This document shows, in pieces, positions 36,709 to 48,032 of a DNA stretch of 64,000 nt. Below the pieces are notes generated by a model, which saw only the letters and a list, made by a program, of their open reading frames with translations, was not told the DNA's origin and did no database searches. The first letter of the stretch is position 1; each line of letters starts with the position of its first letter. Position numbers and translations under genes: made by a program. Location of the stretch: contig JAPWFG010000020.1 of NCBI GenBank assembly GCA_028015205.1, positions 1,488,001 to 1,552,000 on the forward strand. Direction: 5' to 3'. This DNA comes from Mytilisepta virgata (lineage: Eukaryota > Mollusca > Bivalvia > Mytilida > Mytilidae).

Positions 36709-37364
36709 ACAAGAGGCCAATGGCCACGTGGCTCTCCGGTATTTTCATTTCAACCTTACCATTTCCACATGCTTTTGAAGAAAGCAATTAATTTTTGTTA
36801 TGAAGGTACTATATCTAGTTTTTACATGATATCCTCTATGCAAGTTGCAAAACACTGCACAACTGACCGTTAAACAAAGAGATCTCAAGTATCTATTTTT
36901 ACCTAAAAATTGAGCAAAGCTCAATAATATATACACTCCGCCTTCCCAGATAAATCTTCTTTACCCCTGATGCTTTCATGTGTATATATTTACCAAAATA
37001 TCATTAGGTATCTTCCTAAAACTTTAATCCGTATAAGTGTCATTCAAATCTTGTATTGACTGTTGTGTGTGTATAATTTACAAGATAAATAGGTAATCCA
37101 TTTGTTTATCTTATCAACATTCAGCCGGTGCAACTTTAATTATATGTCAAGGACTTTAACTGTTTTGTTACAATGGTGTATAATGGGAATATAGGTCATT
37201 ACAAAATTTCGCATTCCACATCTGTAAAACTAGATTTGAAAAAAGCATGCACAACTTCAGCCTAATTTGTAGTAAGTTACCGTTTTGGAGATCTCGAGCT
37301 CACAAAATCACGATAATTCTGCTACCCACAGCATAAGGCTCTCGGACCTATGGTCCGGAGAGCC
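36709..37364 (+). mobile_element. E-family element (656 bp)
   Basis: It starts ACAAGAGGCC. The 5' hairpin GGCCAATGGCC (36715-36725) is followed by GGCTCTCCGG (36730-36739). The 3' hairpin GGCTCTCGGACC-TAT-GGTCCGGAGAGCC (37337-37364) ends in CCGGAGAGCC, the inverse of the 5' repeat. The core is AT-rich with no ORF of note. Confidence 0.65.
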
Positions 37365-38383
37365 AATCATTGCTTTAAATATAGGTACAAATTTTGTCTT
37401 AAAAATTGTTGATATATTTTTTTTAGCTTTCAAACCGAAAAAGAGCGTTGCTATAAGCTATTAAGTTACGTCATAGCAATTACTAACAGAATTATGTGTA
37501 TTCATGTTTATTGTTTGTGTATACATGGTACTACTTATTGTATAGACAACATAAATACCAGATGATTTACATCTGAGTCTTTAGAACTTTCTGCATATTG
37601 AAAATAAGATGGTGGTTGTAATTTACGTTCTGTAAGTTACGTTGCCTACTACACAATATGACAACAAAACGCGATGTAAATTCTACGGAAATTTCGACGT
37701 AATTTGACCGTCCGTGGTTCTATGTTTTCATTTTACATCTGACCTCATATTAAAGGCTAGCGTGATTTGACCTTCAAGTTTTTTTAAATGTAGTATAAAA
37801 CGGAGCACTGAGCTTAACTGAAGGTAAGGAGTTTAATATGTCTTTTGTTGTGAATTTAGATGACAGATGAGGGTAAATAAATACCTGTATTAAAAATCAT
37901 ACACATTTACAACATAAATTTCCAATTTAGAAAGATGTGAACAATCGGTAATATATGTGATCAGTAGTGAAATAATGTTATGACTACAAATAGGGTACAA
38001 AGAAGTGAGCATCACGAACATTAAAGACAAAGAAATTTTTTTCATGAATTTTTTAGATTAATTCATTTGTGTATCCAAATGTGTAAGTATATAACAGATT
38101 TGCTCCTTTGAATCCCTGATAACGTAGCTTACGTATAACTACAAGAAGGCATACAATTACTAACAGTCTTTTTGGTGTATCAAGCCCAGTATGTTTTGAA
38201 AGCATGTAAACAACAGGCATGGTGTCTTTCGTTATTTCAACGGTTACATTGTTATCTTATTCCCAACTGTCTTCTCGATAAATGTATGTGATAAAGTAGA
38301 TTACTTGATAACGCAGATTACGTATACTTATTAAGATTAAATCAAAGCACATCTACAAAAAGACTGTGATCCAGAAAGTGTAT

Positions 38384-41300
38384 AGAGAGAAAGAAACTGA
38401 AAGAAGGAGACGCCTATCTAAAAAAAGAAAGAGAAAGAGTCAAAGGATATAATATGCCAATAGTGGAAAAACCACAAAGAGAGAGAAAGAAACTGAAAGA
38501 AGGAGAAGCCTATCTAAAAAAAAGAAAGAGAAAGAATCAAAGGATATAATGTGCCAATAGAGGAAAAACCACAAAGAAAGGCAGATGAAAGGTGTAAAAA
38601 GGTTCGTGAATGGGTTCGACAACATAGGCTAAAGAAAAAGAATACACCCAAATCAGTAGCTAATAATTTGGAGCAAAGTGCAGAAGTATCATCGTCATCA
38701 GATGTCACATCTACAGTCAACACAGAACAATTAATAGTAAAGCTGCCTTCGATGGCTACAAAGAAAAGAACCAGAACAAGAGTAAATCCTGCAAACACCA
38801 AACACAGACGAACATTAGCAGACCTAACAGACAAAAATAAACTACTCAATAGAACAAGAGGCTCACCAGAGCCTGTATCGCTCACCTGGAGTCTGGTTTT
38901 CATTGGACAATTAATCAACTATTTGACCAAGTTTGTTGCAATTGGTTCAATTGTTCAGGGAAAATTTGTCGAAGATTTATTTTTCATAAGGTTTAATGTT
39001 AAAATATGTTCCCTGATGGTGGAAGTCCTGGCAGGAAGTTGATAAAATTGACCAGGAATAAGGGTGAACCTTAAATAAATGTAACAGAACCCGACCTCAA
39101 ATTACACAAACTAATAGCTCCTAAATAGAATTTGGGATTCCCTTCAAAATTTCAGGGTATGTAGATCTCAACATGGCAAACATTTTTCAATTTACATTTC
39201 ACTTCTATCTCAAATAATTTTGGAGATAAATGCAAAAATGTTAAAATTTTGAAAATTTTACAAAAAAGGGCAATAACTCGTAAATGGGTTTTGGGATTTC
39301 CTTTAAAATTTCAGGGTATGTAGATCTCAACGTGGTAAACATTTTTCAAATTTGCATTTCACTTCTATCTCAAATAGTTTTGGAGATAAATGACGAAAAA
39401 TGTTAAAATTTTGAAAATTTGACAAAAAAGGGCAATAACTCCTAAATGGGTTTTGGAATTTCCTTCAAAATTTCAGGGTAGGTAGATCTTGTCATGCTGA
39501 TCAATTTTTCCCCATGTCAGATTTTCGATATCTGTAACGGTTTTTGAGTTATTAGCAAAACACAGCAATTTACCCCTATGTTCTATTTTTAGTAACAGCG
39601 GCCATGTTTTTCGATGAATCAAAAATCCCCACATCGGTTCTATGCAGGGTACCCCAAGGAACAATCTTACCAAGTTTCATTTGATTTTGAATAGTAGTTT
39701 CAGAGAAGAAGATTTTTAAAATAATAACATAAAAAAAGCCAAAAATGTCAAAAAAGGGCAATAACTCTAACATAGGTTGACAGATTTTCAGGAAAATCAA
39801 CACATAGGTAGCTCTCATCATGCTGAACACTTTCAACCTGCCAGAACATCCCGCAACCTAATGATTTTTGAGATACTTGCGAAAAACTGTTGTTTGACCC
39901 CTATGTTCTATTTTTAGTAACAGCGGCCATGTTTTTCGACGAATCAAAAATCCCCACATCAGTTCTATGCTGGGTACCCCAATGAACATTCATACCAAGT
40001 TTGGTTCTAATTAGTTAAGTCGTTTCAGAGGAGAAGAGTTTTGTATAATTGTTAACGACGACGACGACGGACGCCAAGTGATGGCAATAGCTCACATGGC
40101 CTTTGGCCAGGTGAGCTAAAAAGGGCAACAACTTTTAAATGGGTTTTGGGATTTCCTTTAAAATTTCAGGGTAGGTAGATCTCAACATGGCAAACATTTT
40201 TCAAATTTACATTTCACTTCTATCTCAAATAATTTTGGGGATAAATGACGAAAAATGTTAAAATTTTGAAAATTTCACACAAAAAGGGCAATAACTCCTA
40301 AATGGGTTTTGGAATTTCCTTCAAAATTTCAGGGTAACTAGATCTTGTCATGCTGATCAATTTTACCCATGTCAGATTTTTGAAATCTGTAACGGTTTTT
40401 AAGTTATAAGCCAAAAACAACACATCCATCCCTATATTCTATTTTTAGCTACGACAGCCATGTTTTATGTCAGATCAAAATAAATTGAGGATCGTTTGTA
40501 GAGGACATGTCATAGATCATTCCTATTAAGTTTCAAACCAATCGGCCCAGCAGTTTCAGAGGAGAAGATTTTTGAAAATCAGCCAATCAGAAACAAGAAT
40601 TGCCTCTGGTGGCCATGTTTCTTGACCAATCAGAACTAAATGAGGAACTTTGTTGAGGACCTTCCATACACCACTCATGCAAAGTTTGGTTGGAATTGGC
40701 CAAATGGTTTCTGAGGAGAAGATGTTTCAATTAAAAGTTTACGACGGACGGACGGACGGAAGGACGGAGGAAAAGTTATGGTAAAAGTTCACATGGCCTT
40801 TTAGGCCAGGTGAGCTAAAAATTAAAACAGTATCAAAGCAATATCAAAGATTATCTAACAAGGTAAAGAAAACACAATCTAACGAAAAAGATCTTACTAC
40901 ATCGTCCATTGCCGAAAATACTTCTTCTACATCAACATCAGTTGCTTTGACACCACAAAAAAGAACAATAACAGAAATCAGAGAAGAGGGTCTGACACCA
41001 CGAAAAGTTTCAAGAAAGATCAAAGAAAAACTACTGTTTGCAAATGTTATAACAGAAGAGTTAGGGGTTGCTTGGAGATCAAATGGATTGAAGAGAAAAC
41101 ATGTATTGAAGACTCTAGTCAACAGAGAAATACTTAAGAAGTACAAGATGAAGAACATGTTATGCATCAAATCTGGTATAAGACATCATCACTTCATTTG
41201 AGACCAAAGCATATTTGTCTGACCAAACATTTAATTAGAAATAAATTCCTCTGACAGAAGCACCAAAACATAGCGTTAGCTCTAAAGAACATGAAAGCGT

Positions 41301-42351
41301 CAGGTGCAAACGTAACCATTAATCCGGATGAATTTGTAAGACAGCTAAAAGAAAGGTCACTCCCAGAAGTACTTTCAGAAATACGTCAGGTATGAACAGT
41401 GGAAAAAGGTTGAGATGGCAGATGGAAAGAAAAGAACAAAAATTGTTGAAAGAGAGGAAACAAGGGACAGCTTCATTTCAATTCTACATGCTCAAGTTCG
41501 TGATTTTCAAGAACATGTGCCAAGAGTTGGACTTCAGTATCAAGCTTTAAACAGCCTGAAAGAAAATTTAACGACTGGAAATGCAATCGTGCAGATGGAT
41601 TTTGCCGAAAACAGATGGTCCAAGCTCACAATACCGTAACAAGACCACCTTCTACATTGTGTCTGATCATTGAAATATATTTGGAGTCAATGCCATTTGG
41701 AATTTCTTTGAAACAGGGCACAGGAAAGGGCCATGTGATGGCATAGGTGGAATGTCAAGGTGCACCACAGACCTGGCCGTCAGACAAGAAAAAATAACAA
41801 TACAGGATGCACCTGAGTACTTTGAAAGAGTAAAAAAGTATCACACTAGTGCTAAATACATTTATTACAAATCCACAGAATGCACAGATAGCAGGTTAGA
41901 GATAGCAGATTTCAACAAACATATTAATACATTGAAGGGAACAATGCAGGTACGCTGTGTGGTTGGTGTATCCAAGGGTATAATCAAGACCACCATGACA
42001 TCATGTTACTATCAGGACTGTTTGAAAGGTCATTTCCATGATTATTCAGAGACAAACATCTTGAAAGGAGAAAAAGCAAATATTGTGGTAGAAGCGGAAG
42101 AAGCGAACAATATTCAAAATCAGGACATTAAAACGGATGAATCGCAATCTGACAGGGTTGAGGTGAATATTGCCGTCGACCTTTTCGTCACGGCGATCTA
42201 TGATGATGCTTGGCTAGTTGGAAAAATAACAGACATCGATGAATGTCAAATCACTTTTATGCGTCCAAGTCATGGAAGGAACACTGGAAATCCTCTGTAT
42301 AAATGGCTGAAACCAGAGGACAAAATATGGTTACAGATCACATACACTTAA
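38384..42351 (+). pseudogene. pseudogene of an uncharacterised invertebrate family (GKGPCDGIGG motif)
   Basis: This is an intronless remnant, read in pieces. 38551-38853 encodes a basic N-terminal part rich in K, R, S and T that leads into a coiled-coil-like segment. It stops at an A-family element (38854-40817) and resumes in frame at 40821 (IKTVSKQYQRLSNKVKK). A conserved block beginning HQNIALALKNMKASG lies near 41260-41390. 41415-41639 holds LQYQALNSLKENL and VQMDFAEN. 41700-42351 holds WNFFETGHRKGPCDGIGG and a C-terminal domain. Stops and frameshifts separate the blocks. The stretch between MDFAEN and WNFFE seems shortened by over 100 residues compared with the family as I remember it. 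The N-terminal coding part is preceded by a ~95-bp tandem duplication (38384-38572). Function is unknown; a transposase-like origin is possible but not shown. Confidence 0.6.
38854..40817 (+). mobile_element. A-family element interrupting the pseudogene
   Basis: It starts ACAAGAGGCTCACCAGAGCCTG with CGCTCACCTGG. It contains an internal 3' terminus (hairpin and GGTGAGCTA ending 40118) and a second complete 3' terminus ending 40817 (GGCCTTTTAGGCCAGGTGAGCTA). The part between the two termini (40119-40817) is another 3' portion of A, so this is a compound copy. Coding sequence flanks it on both sides. Confidence 0.75.
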
Positions 42352-42366
42352 AAGCTGAAAAGAAGA

Positions 42367-45120
42367 CATAGCACTGAAGTGCTGATCTGCAGCGCTGCTG
42401 CTAAATTTTCCGCCCTAACCTCATTTTCCTATGCCTTATTGTTCTTTTGAGTCTTAACAGGGTTTCTGATACTGCACTAACATATAATAAATTTACTTCA
42501 AATCTACCATTGTGCAATAGAATAATTGGTCATTGAACAAATTTGGAGACATTTATACTATTCCATTTAGAACGGATATCTTTAACCAAAAATTCAACTA
42601 ATGGATAAGCTGAATGGTTGATGAAAGACCATCACAATCCATGAATAACTAGAACTGTGAGTGACCTCACTGAGTGATAGCCCATTTGCAATACTAGGAG
42701 TTACGCTTACAAACTTTAAACCTACAAGTTGGATTATCTCCCTTTGTAAGGAACCGGCGATAATGGTCTTCTTTCATGTGTATCTACATATGCTGCCCAA
42801 CCTTCATATAACGTTTCATCAAAATGCATTGAACGGTTAAGGAGTTCCGCTGACAAGATTTAAATTTGTAAAACCCTTAAGTTTGATTATCTCCCTTTGC
42901 AAGCATCCAGCGATAATTATCTTGCATCATAAACATATACATATGATACCCAACCTTCATATAAAGTTTCATCAAAATGAATTGAACGGTTTAGAGTTGC
43001 GCTTATAAGCTTTAAACATGTACAACCCTTAAGATGAATTATCTCCCTTTGCAAGCACCCGGTGATAATTATATTGCTTCATGCACATCTACATATGAAG
43101 TCCAACCTTCATAAAGTCTCATCAAAATCCATTGAACTGTTTAGAAGGAGTTGAGCTTACAATGTTCATGGACAGAGACAGACAGACGGACGGACATTTC
43201 CTTTATACTCCCCCCCCCCCCCAAAAAAAAACCAAATACTGTGTTTGCAGGGGGTATAATAAATGCTACATTCTGACAATTTTCACTTATTCAGTAATTC
43301 ACTTAAATAACTCATGTAACTGTGAAGTTGGAACAAGTAATAAAGTTCAATATTTTGTTCAAAAACAGGTAAAACTAGAACTGTGAGGGGACCTCACTAA
43401 CTATACCCCCTGCTGCTGTTAATTTAATGGACCAGGGCATCCTCATCATGGTGAATTGTCTCACAATTCTTAAGTCCAACTGGGTATAACTGAGGGAACA
43501 AAAGGGTATAGAGTTATGGGAAAGGCATTGGACCAGGACATACTACGCATGCGCACATTTACGTACTAGGATCTAACGGTATGCAAAGTTTCATTAACTT
43601 CTGATAAGGCATGTTTGAGAAACTGAGTACAAAAAAAATTGGGGGATAGACTGAATTTCTAAGTCCAAAAGGGTATAAAATTATGGAAAAAAGTATTGGA
43701 CCAGGACATACTTCACATGCGCACATCTATGTTCTATGATCTAACAGTATGCAAAGTTTCATTAACCTCTGATAAGGCATGTTTGAGAAACTGCGGGTAA
43801 AAAAAATTCTGGACAGACAGACAGGCTGATTCTTTCATGTTTTATATGTCTCTGATGTAACGTCATTCCAAAATCGTTCAATAACAAATAATAATTTCAA
43901 AAACGATCGATAAGTCTTGTTCTTGGATATATATATCGTCATCCAAAACCACCCCATCGAGTCAAATGGTCGCTCCATAGGAATTTCCCGTGTTGCCAGA
44001 TTGTCGATATTACGACCAAACACTGTTCAGATAATTTATATGCTCTACTAATTGTCGAAAATAGCCAAACGATCTTCGTGAGGGTCAAATTAGATGAATC
44101 CAGTATGGAATCGACAAAAATAAATTGGGTCAATTAATAATTATAAAAACAATACATGTGCTTTATTAATAATCCTCGTGTTCTCTCCTTAACCTTATAT
44201 TGTTGTTTCTTTTATTCCATTCTGTATAAAACAGTGTACCTTTCTAAACGTACTGCACACTTCGCATATTTTTTTTCCTTCATATAATGAGAATTTATAT
44301 TTAGACATTCTCCGTGAATTCCTGTGTACTTTCTATTTCTGAGCATGCGCGATGAATTGTCCACGATCTGATTAAAATGCACGCCTGCAAAACACGTCTT
44401 TAAGGCGAATTTGTTTATAATTATTTAATATAAACTATCTTATTCATAAAAGTTATCATGAATAAGATTGGTCAACAGGCTAAACCTATATAAGTCCTCT
44501 CCGAAAAACACTAAGTTGTCTAGAAAGATGTGTACGAAACTGATAAATTGATACCGCCCGGTTTGGGGAAACAAACAATTATTTATTTTTTGGTCATATG
44601 CAAAAATATTCGTGAAAATATTATGGTATCAATTACTCGTAACAGCACACCTTAGCATGGGAATTCAAATATGTGACGACCGATATTGACCATGAACTTG
44701 TTTAAATTTTCAACTGGTCGATGTGATGTAGCATCAAATCGTATTAATAGATTAGGTGATGGACTTGACCTATCTTTGATACACACTTTCTGGATTGTAA
44801 ACATCGAAATTAAAAGCTTATAACGAGTCGTATTGTACAAGAATTATGTAATTAAATCTATTTAAAAAGAAAGAGATCAAAATGTTCCCAGGTAATGCAC
44901 AAGCCTATAACTGAGACTGGTTCAGGTTGAACGGGGCCCTGATAATGGACACTGCACTACTTTCAAACTTTGTATCAATACACAAACAGTAAAAAATGTG
45001 GAAGCATTCATAGAAGAGGTTAGATGGCTCAGTACAAAGTTATTGCCAGCGTGTTAACAATCTTACGCACAGCGTCAGCTAGATAAGCTAAAGCTTATCT
45101 TCGCTGCAGCAGCGCTGCAG
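42367..45120 (+). mobile_element. B-family element, copy B2 (2.75 kb, deleted)
   Basis: It has the same two terminal hairpins and the same 15-bp inverted repeat as B1, and closely matches it over 5' and 3' parts. It lacks the block that in B1 spans about 13135-15407; the junction is near 43833. It is inserted 15 bases after the last codon of the pseudogene at 42351. Confidence 0.75.
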
Positions 45121-45410
45121 AAAAATGAAAAGGACATACATTAGAAGCTGAAACAATGCATGTGACTGAAGGTTTACAGGTTATTTTATTGGATTTATAT
45201 CACAAAAAGATGCTTGCAGTATCGTGTACATGTTATCAACTATGTTGTCCTATTATTTCAAGTTCAAATTTATATCTAAGACAATAAGCCCGATAAAAAA
45301 AAATATATATATAAAAAAATGTAATTTACGTTATCTACAAAATTTAAATTGAAAGTGGGTGGAACATAAGAGTCTATAGAACAACATTATAATTGTGTTA
45401 TATGTTATTA

Positions 45411-45975
45411 AGGGACGAGATCGAAAGTTCAATGTAGGATAAAAAACTTAATTCACACAGTTTTTTCACTGACCCCCCCCCACACCCCCTCTTAAGTTAA
45501 TTTGGGAAAAATTGATTGACCAATATGGGCATATGCTTTGAGAGTATACGTTATGTGTCATGGGTCCTGTTTTTCCTCAACAATGTATGTTTGTTCTGTA
45601 TATTGACTTGGACATCACTTTTAAAAAATATTGGAAAAAAGTGATGTGTATTTTTAGTATGCATCAAAAAAGGCACCGTTAAATTATAATTTTATACATA
45701 TCATTCAAAATTCAAGATCGATAAAGTGTTTGAACGATGTAGATACTATGATTGATTTCGCCCCAATACTCTCGCCCAAAAATTTGCTTTTCGGTACGAT
45801 TTGATGGCTTTTATTTGCTTTATAAGTCCAAACATATGTTAGGGCCGAACTTGAATCCAAATTTTTCAATCTTTAAATCGATGTCGGATAACAAAACTTG
45901 CAGTGATTTATACCCCAACCCCCAAACTATTTGAATTAAGTTTTTATCCTACATTGAACTTTCGATCTCATCCCT
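45411..45975. mobile_element. TIR element (565 bp)
   Basis: The left arm AGGGACGAGATCGAAAGTTC, continuing AATGTAGGATAAAAA, is mirrored at 45935-45975 with only a couple of differences over about 45 bases. The core has a C-run and no credible ORF. It lies between B2 and the ERO1 promoter. Confidence 0.7.
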
Positions 45976-47612
45976 AAAAATTTATGTTTGAAACTCAAAT
46001 TGGTATCCTTCCAAGAAAAATCAAGGAGGAAAAGACAAAATTTTCAAAATGACTAATTTACGCTATATCTTTAGAACATTTATAGTTTAATGACAAAATA
46101 CCCAAATATATTTTAAAATCTATAATGTGTTATACCTTTTGAAAAAGATCACCAAAAATGATGAAAAAATCCTGGTTATGAGAGATTTGTTATTTGTAAG
46201 ACACGTTACAGTTTTTGTGTAATTTACGTTATTGTTTCATTATAGCAAATCAAGTTTGGTATGAAAACATTTTAAAAAGATGGGTAGTATATATTTATTC
46301 ATCAGATTACAGGCAATGCACAACCTAAAAAGTGTTTGCATTCACTCAGCATATGTTTTAAAACTGAAAATGTAATTGTTCACATTATTGTGAAGTTTCA
46401 AGTCAAATTTTGAACAGTTAAAACTTTGACCCACTTTTTTATTTTGCATAGGAATGTTGAGGTGAAGCTTTTACACTTATTTAACAGCATTATTGTCTGT
46501 TAAATTGGCCCGAGGAAAATAATCAAAATTATAAAATATGTTTGAACTATTCATTTGAATCCATGCTAAAGTACCTGCAACGTACAATGTAGATTACATT
46601 ACACTATATACCCATATGTTGTCATTGCGTTTTCTCTTTTATCTCTATAGGTTGAGATCTGATGTTTTGAATTTTGAATTGTTATATGCTAATGTTTGAA
46701 ATAAAATAACAAATTTTAATGTCTGTAACAACTTTTTATTTTAAAACATTTTTTCCATCTTGGACACTTATTCTGAGAATAGGTGATTGGCGTTTCCTTT
46801 CCCTTCCCTGACCATAGGAAATGGGGTTGTCGAGGGAAAATAGAGATGTCGGGGGAGACAATACTTTTTGTCACCCTCATGTAGTGATTTTTTGGGGCTG
46901 TCACAGGAAACATCGCAATTGTAAACATCCAGTGATCAATTATCTAGCCAATTTAACAGTGAGGTTTAATAATAGGTTATATCACGCATACCTTTATAAA
47001 CATTAAGCATAAACATCATTGTGCACTATCCATGTCCTCATACTGAAAAATCCTAAATGGATCTAAGGCCTTGGATTGGCTACCCGCCATGATTTAAAAA
47101 AATGTGTGACAAAATGCAATTTATCTCAAATCTGCCCTCAATCTCCTTCAAAATGAATGATCTTTACCAAGATATGACATAACTCATTATATTGATATGT
47201 CAACTCAAAAGTTGTCATATTTTGTGCTGAAAGCAATATTCCTCACTGCTGCACAACTACAATGTACTTGTTGAAGGGAGGCAACTCTGACTCTCATTGA
47301 CTAATGTACAGTAACTGCTTTCCACACGAAATATGAAAATGTTTTACTTGGATTATCAAAATAATGAATTTAATGTCAAACCTTGAGCATCTTTCATTTA
47401 TCCTTCATTGCTTTTCTGAAGTTTGTTTCATAAAATTGAGGTCAAGGCCAAGTTGGCAATTACATGATCATGAATGCTAATTAAAACTTTTTTTTTTGGG
47501 GGGGGGGGGGGGGCGGAGGGCATTACGGACAATTATCTTTTTAATGACATCAGCTGAAACCTTTACTTCTTATCAATCTAGTCATTGGTGTCAAGGTTAT
47601 CATAATGAAAAG
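45976..47612. other. intergenic DNA upstream of ERO1
   Basis: AT-rich DNA with a G-run at about 47500-47517 and no supported gene. Short ORFs at 46716-47006 lie in opposite directions over the same bases and look accidental. Confidence 0.4.
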
Positions 47613-47669
47613 TGACGTGACGACCAGCTGATGACAGGTTGAATCGAGCACCACCCTCTTCTTGCCACG
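47613..47669 (+). promoter_or_regulatory. candidate UPR elements upstream of ERO1
   Basis: TGACGTGA at 47613-47620 matches the UPRE core TGACGTG(G/A) bound by XBP1/ATF6-type bZIP factors. GCCACGTTC near 47664-47672 carries the CCACG half of an ERSE, but no CCAAT is seen nine bases before it. Both lie about 250-310 bases upstream of the ERO1 start codon. ERO1 genes are classic unfolded-protein-response targets, which makes the placement plausible. Confidence 0.4.
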
Positions 47670-47921
47670 TTCACTTTATGAATATCAATTCGCACTAAAA
47701 GTTATGAAATATAACTATTTATTGTATAGGTGGAAAATATATTTTGCATTAGATCCTTCGGATAAATTGAATATTTCATTTGAACATTTCGACTATTGTA
47801 CATATAATTTATGACCTTGGCGAACTATTTATTTGAGCGTTGTAATATCCGTGGAAGTTGCAGGTCACCAAAATAAACAAGAATAAGTGACTGACAATTT
47901 TACTATGATTTGCACAAGTAT

Positions 47922-48032
47922 ATGGCGACGATGTTATTCAGGATAAATTACACACTTTTGCTTATTTTCTTGCCAAACACGTTAGCTGCAATTAATTACA
48001 GTAACAATAATCCCGAAGGATGTTTTTGCAAG
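47922..48032 (+). CDS. ERO1: ERO1 exon 1 (signal peptide)
   Basis: ERO1 is the ER-lumen flavoenzyme that reoxidises protein disulfide isomerase with oxygen. The start ATG at 47922 gives a basic, then hydrophobic signal peptide (RINYTLLLIFLPNTLAA), followed by the mature N-terminus with EGCFCK. The CFC pair matches the first cysteines of mature ERO1 in other animals. A second in-frame ATG (47931) would also keep the signal peptide. The donor is AAG/GTAAAG, phase 0, 37 codons. Upstream are UPR-type motifs (see 47613-47669). Confidence 0.9.

Noticed and set aside
40844..41170. 108-codon minus-strand ORF
   Set aside because: It is the antisense of the pseudogene reading frame at 40821-41201, which carries the recognisable sequence.
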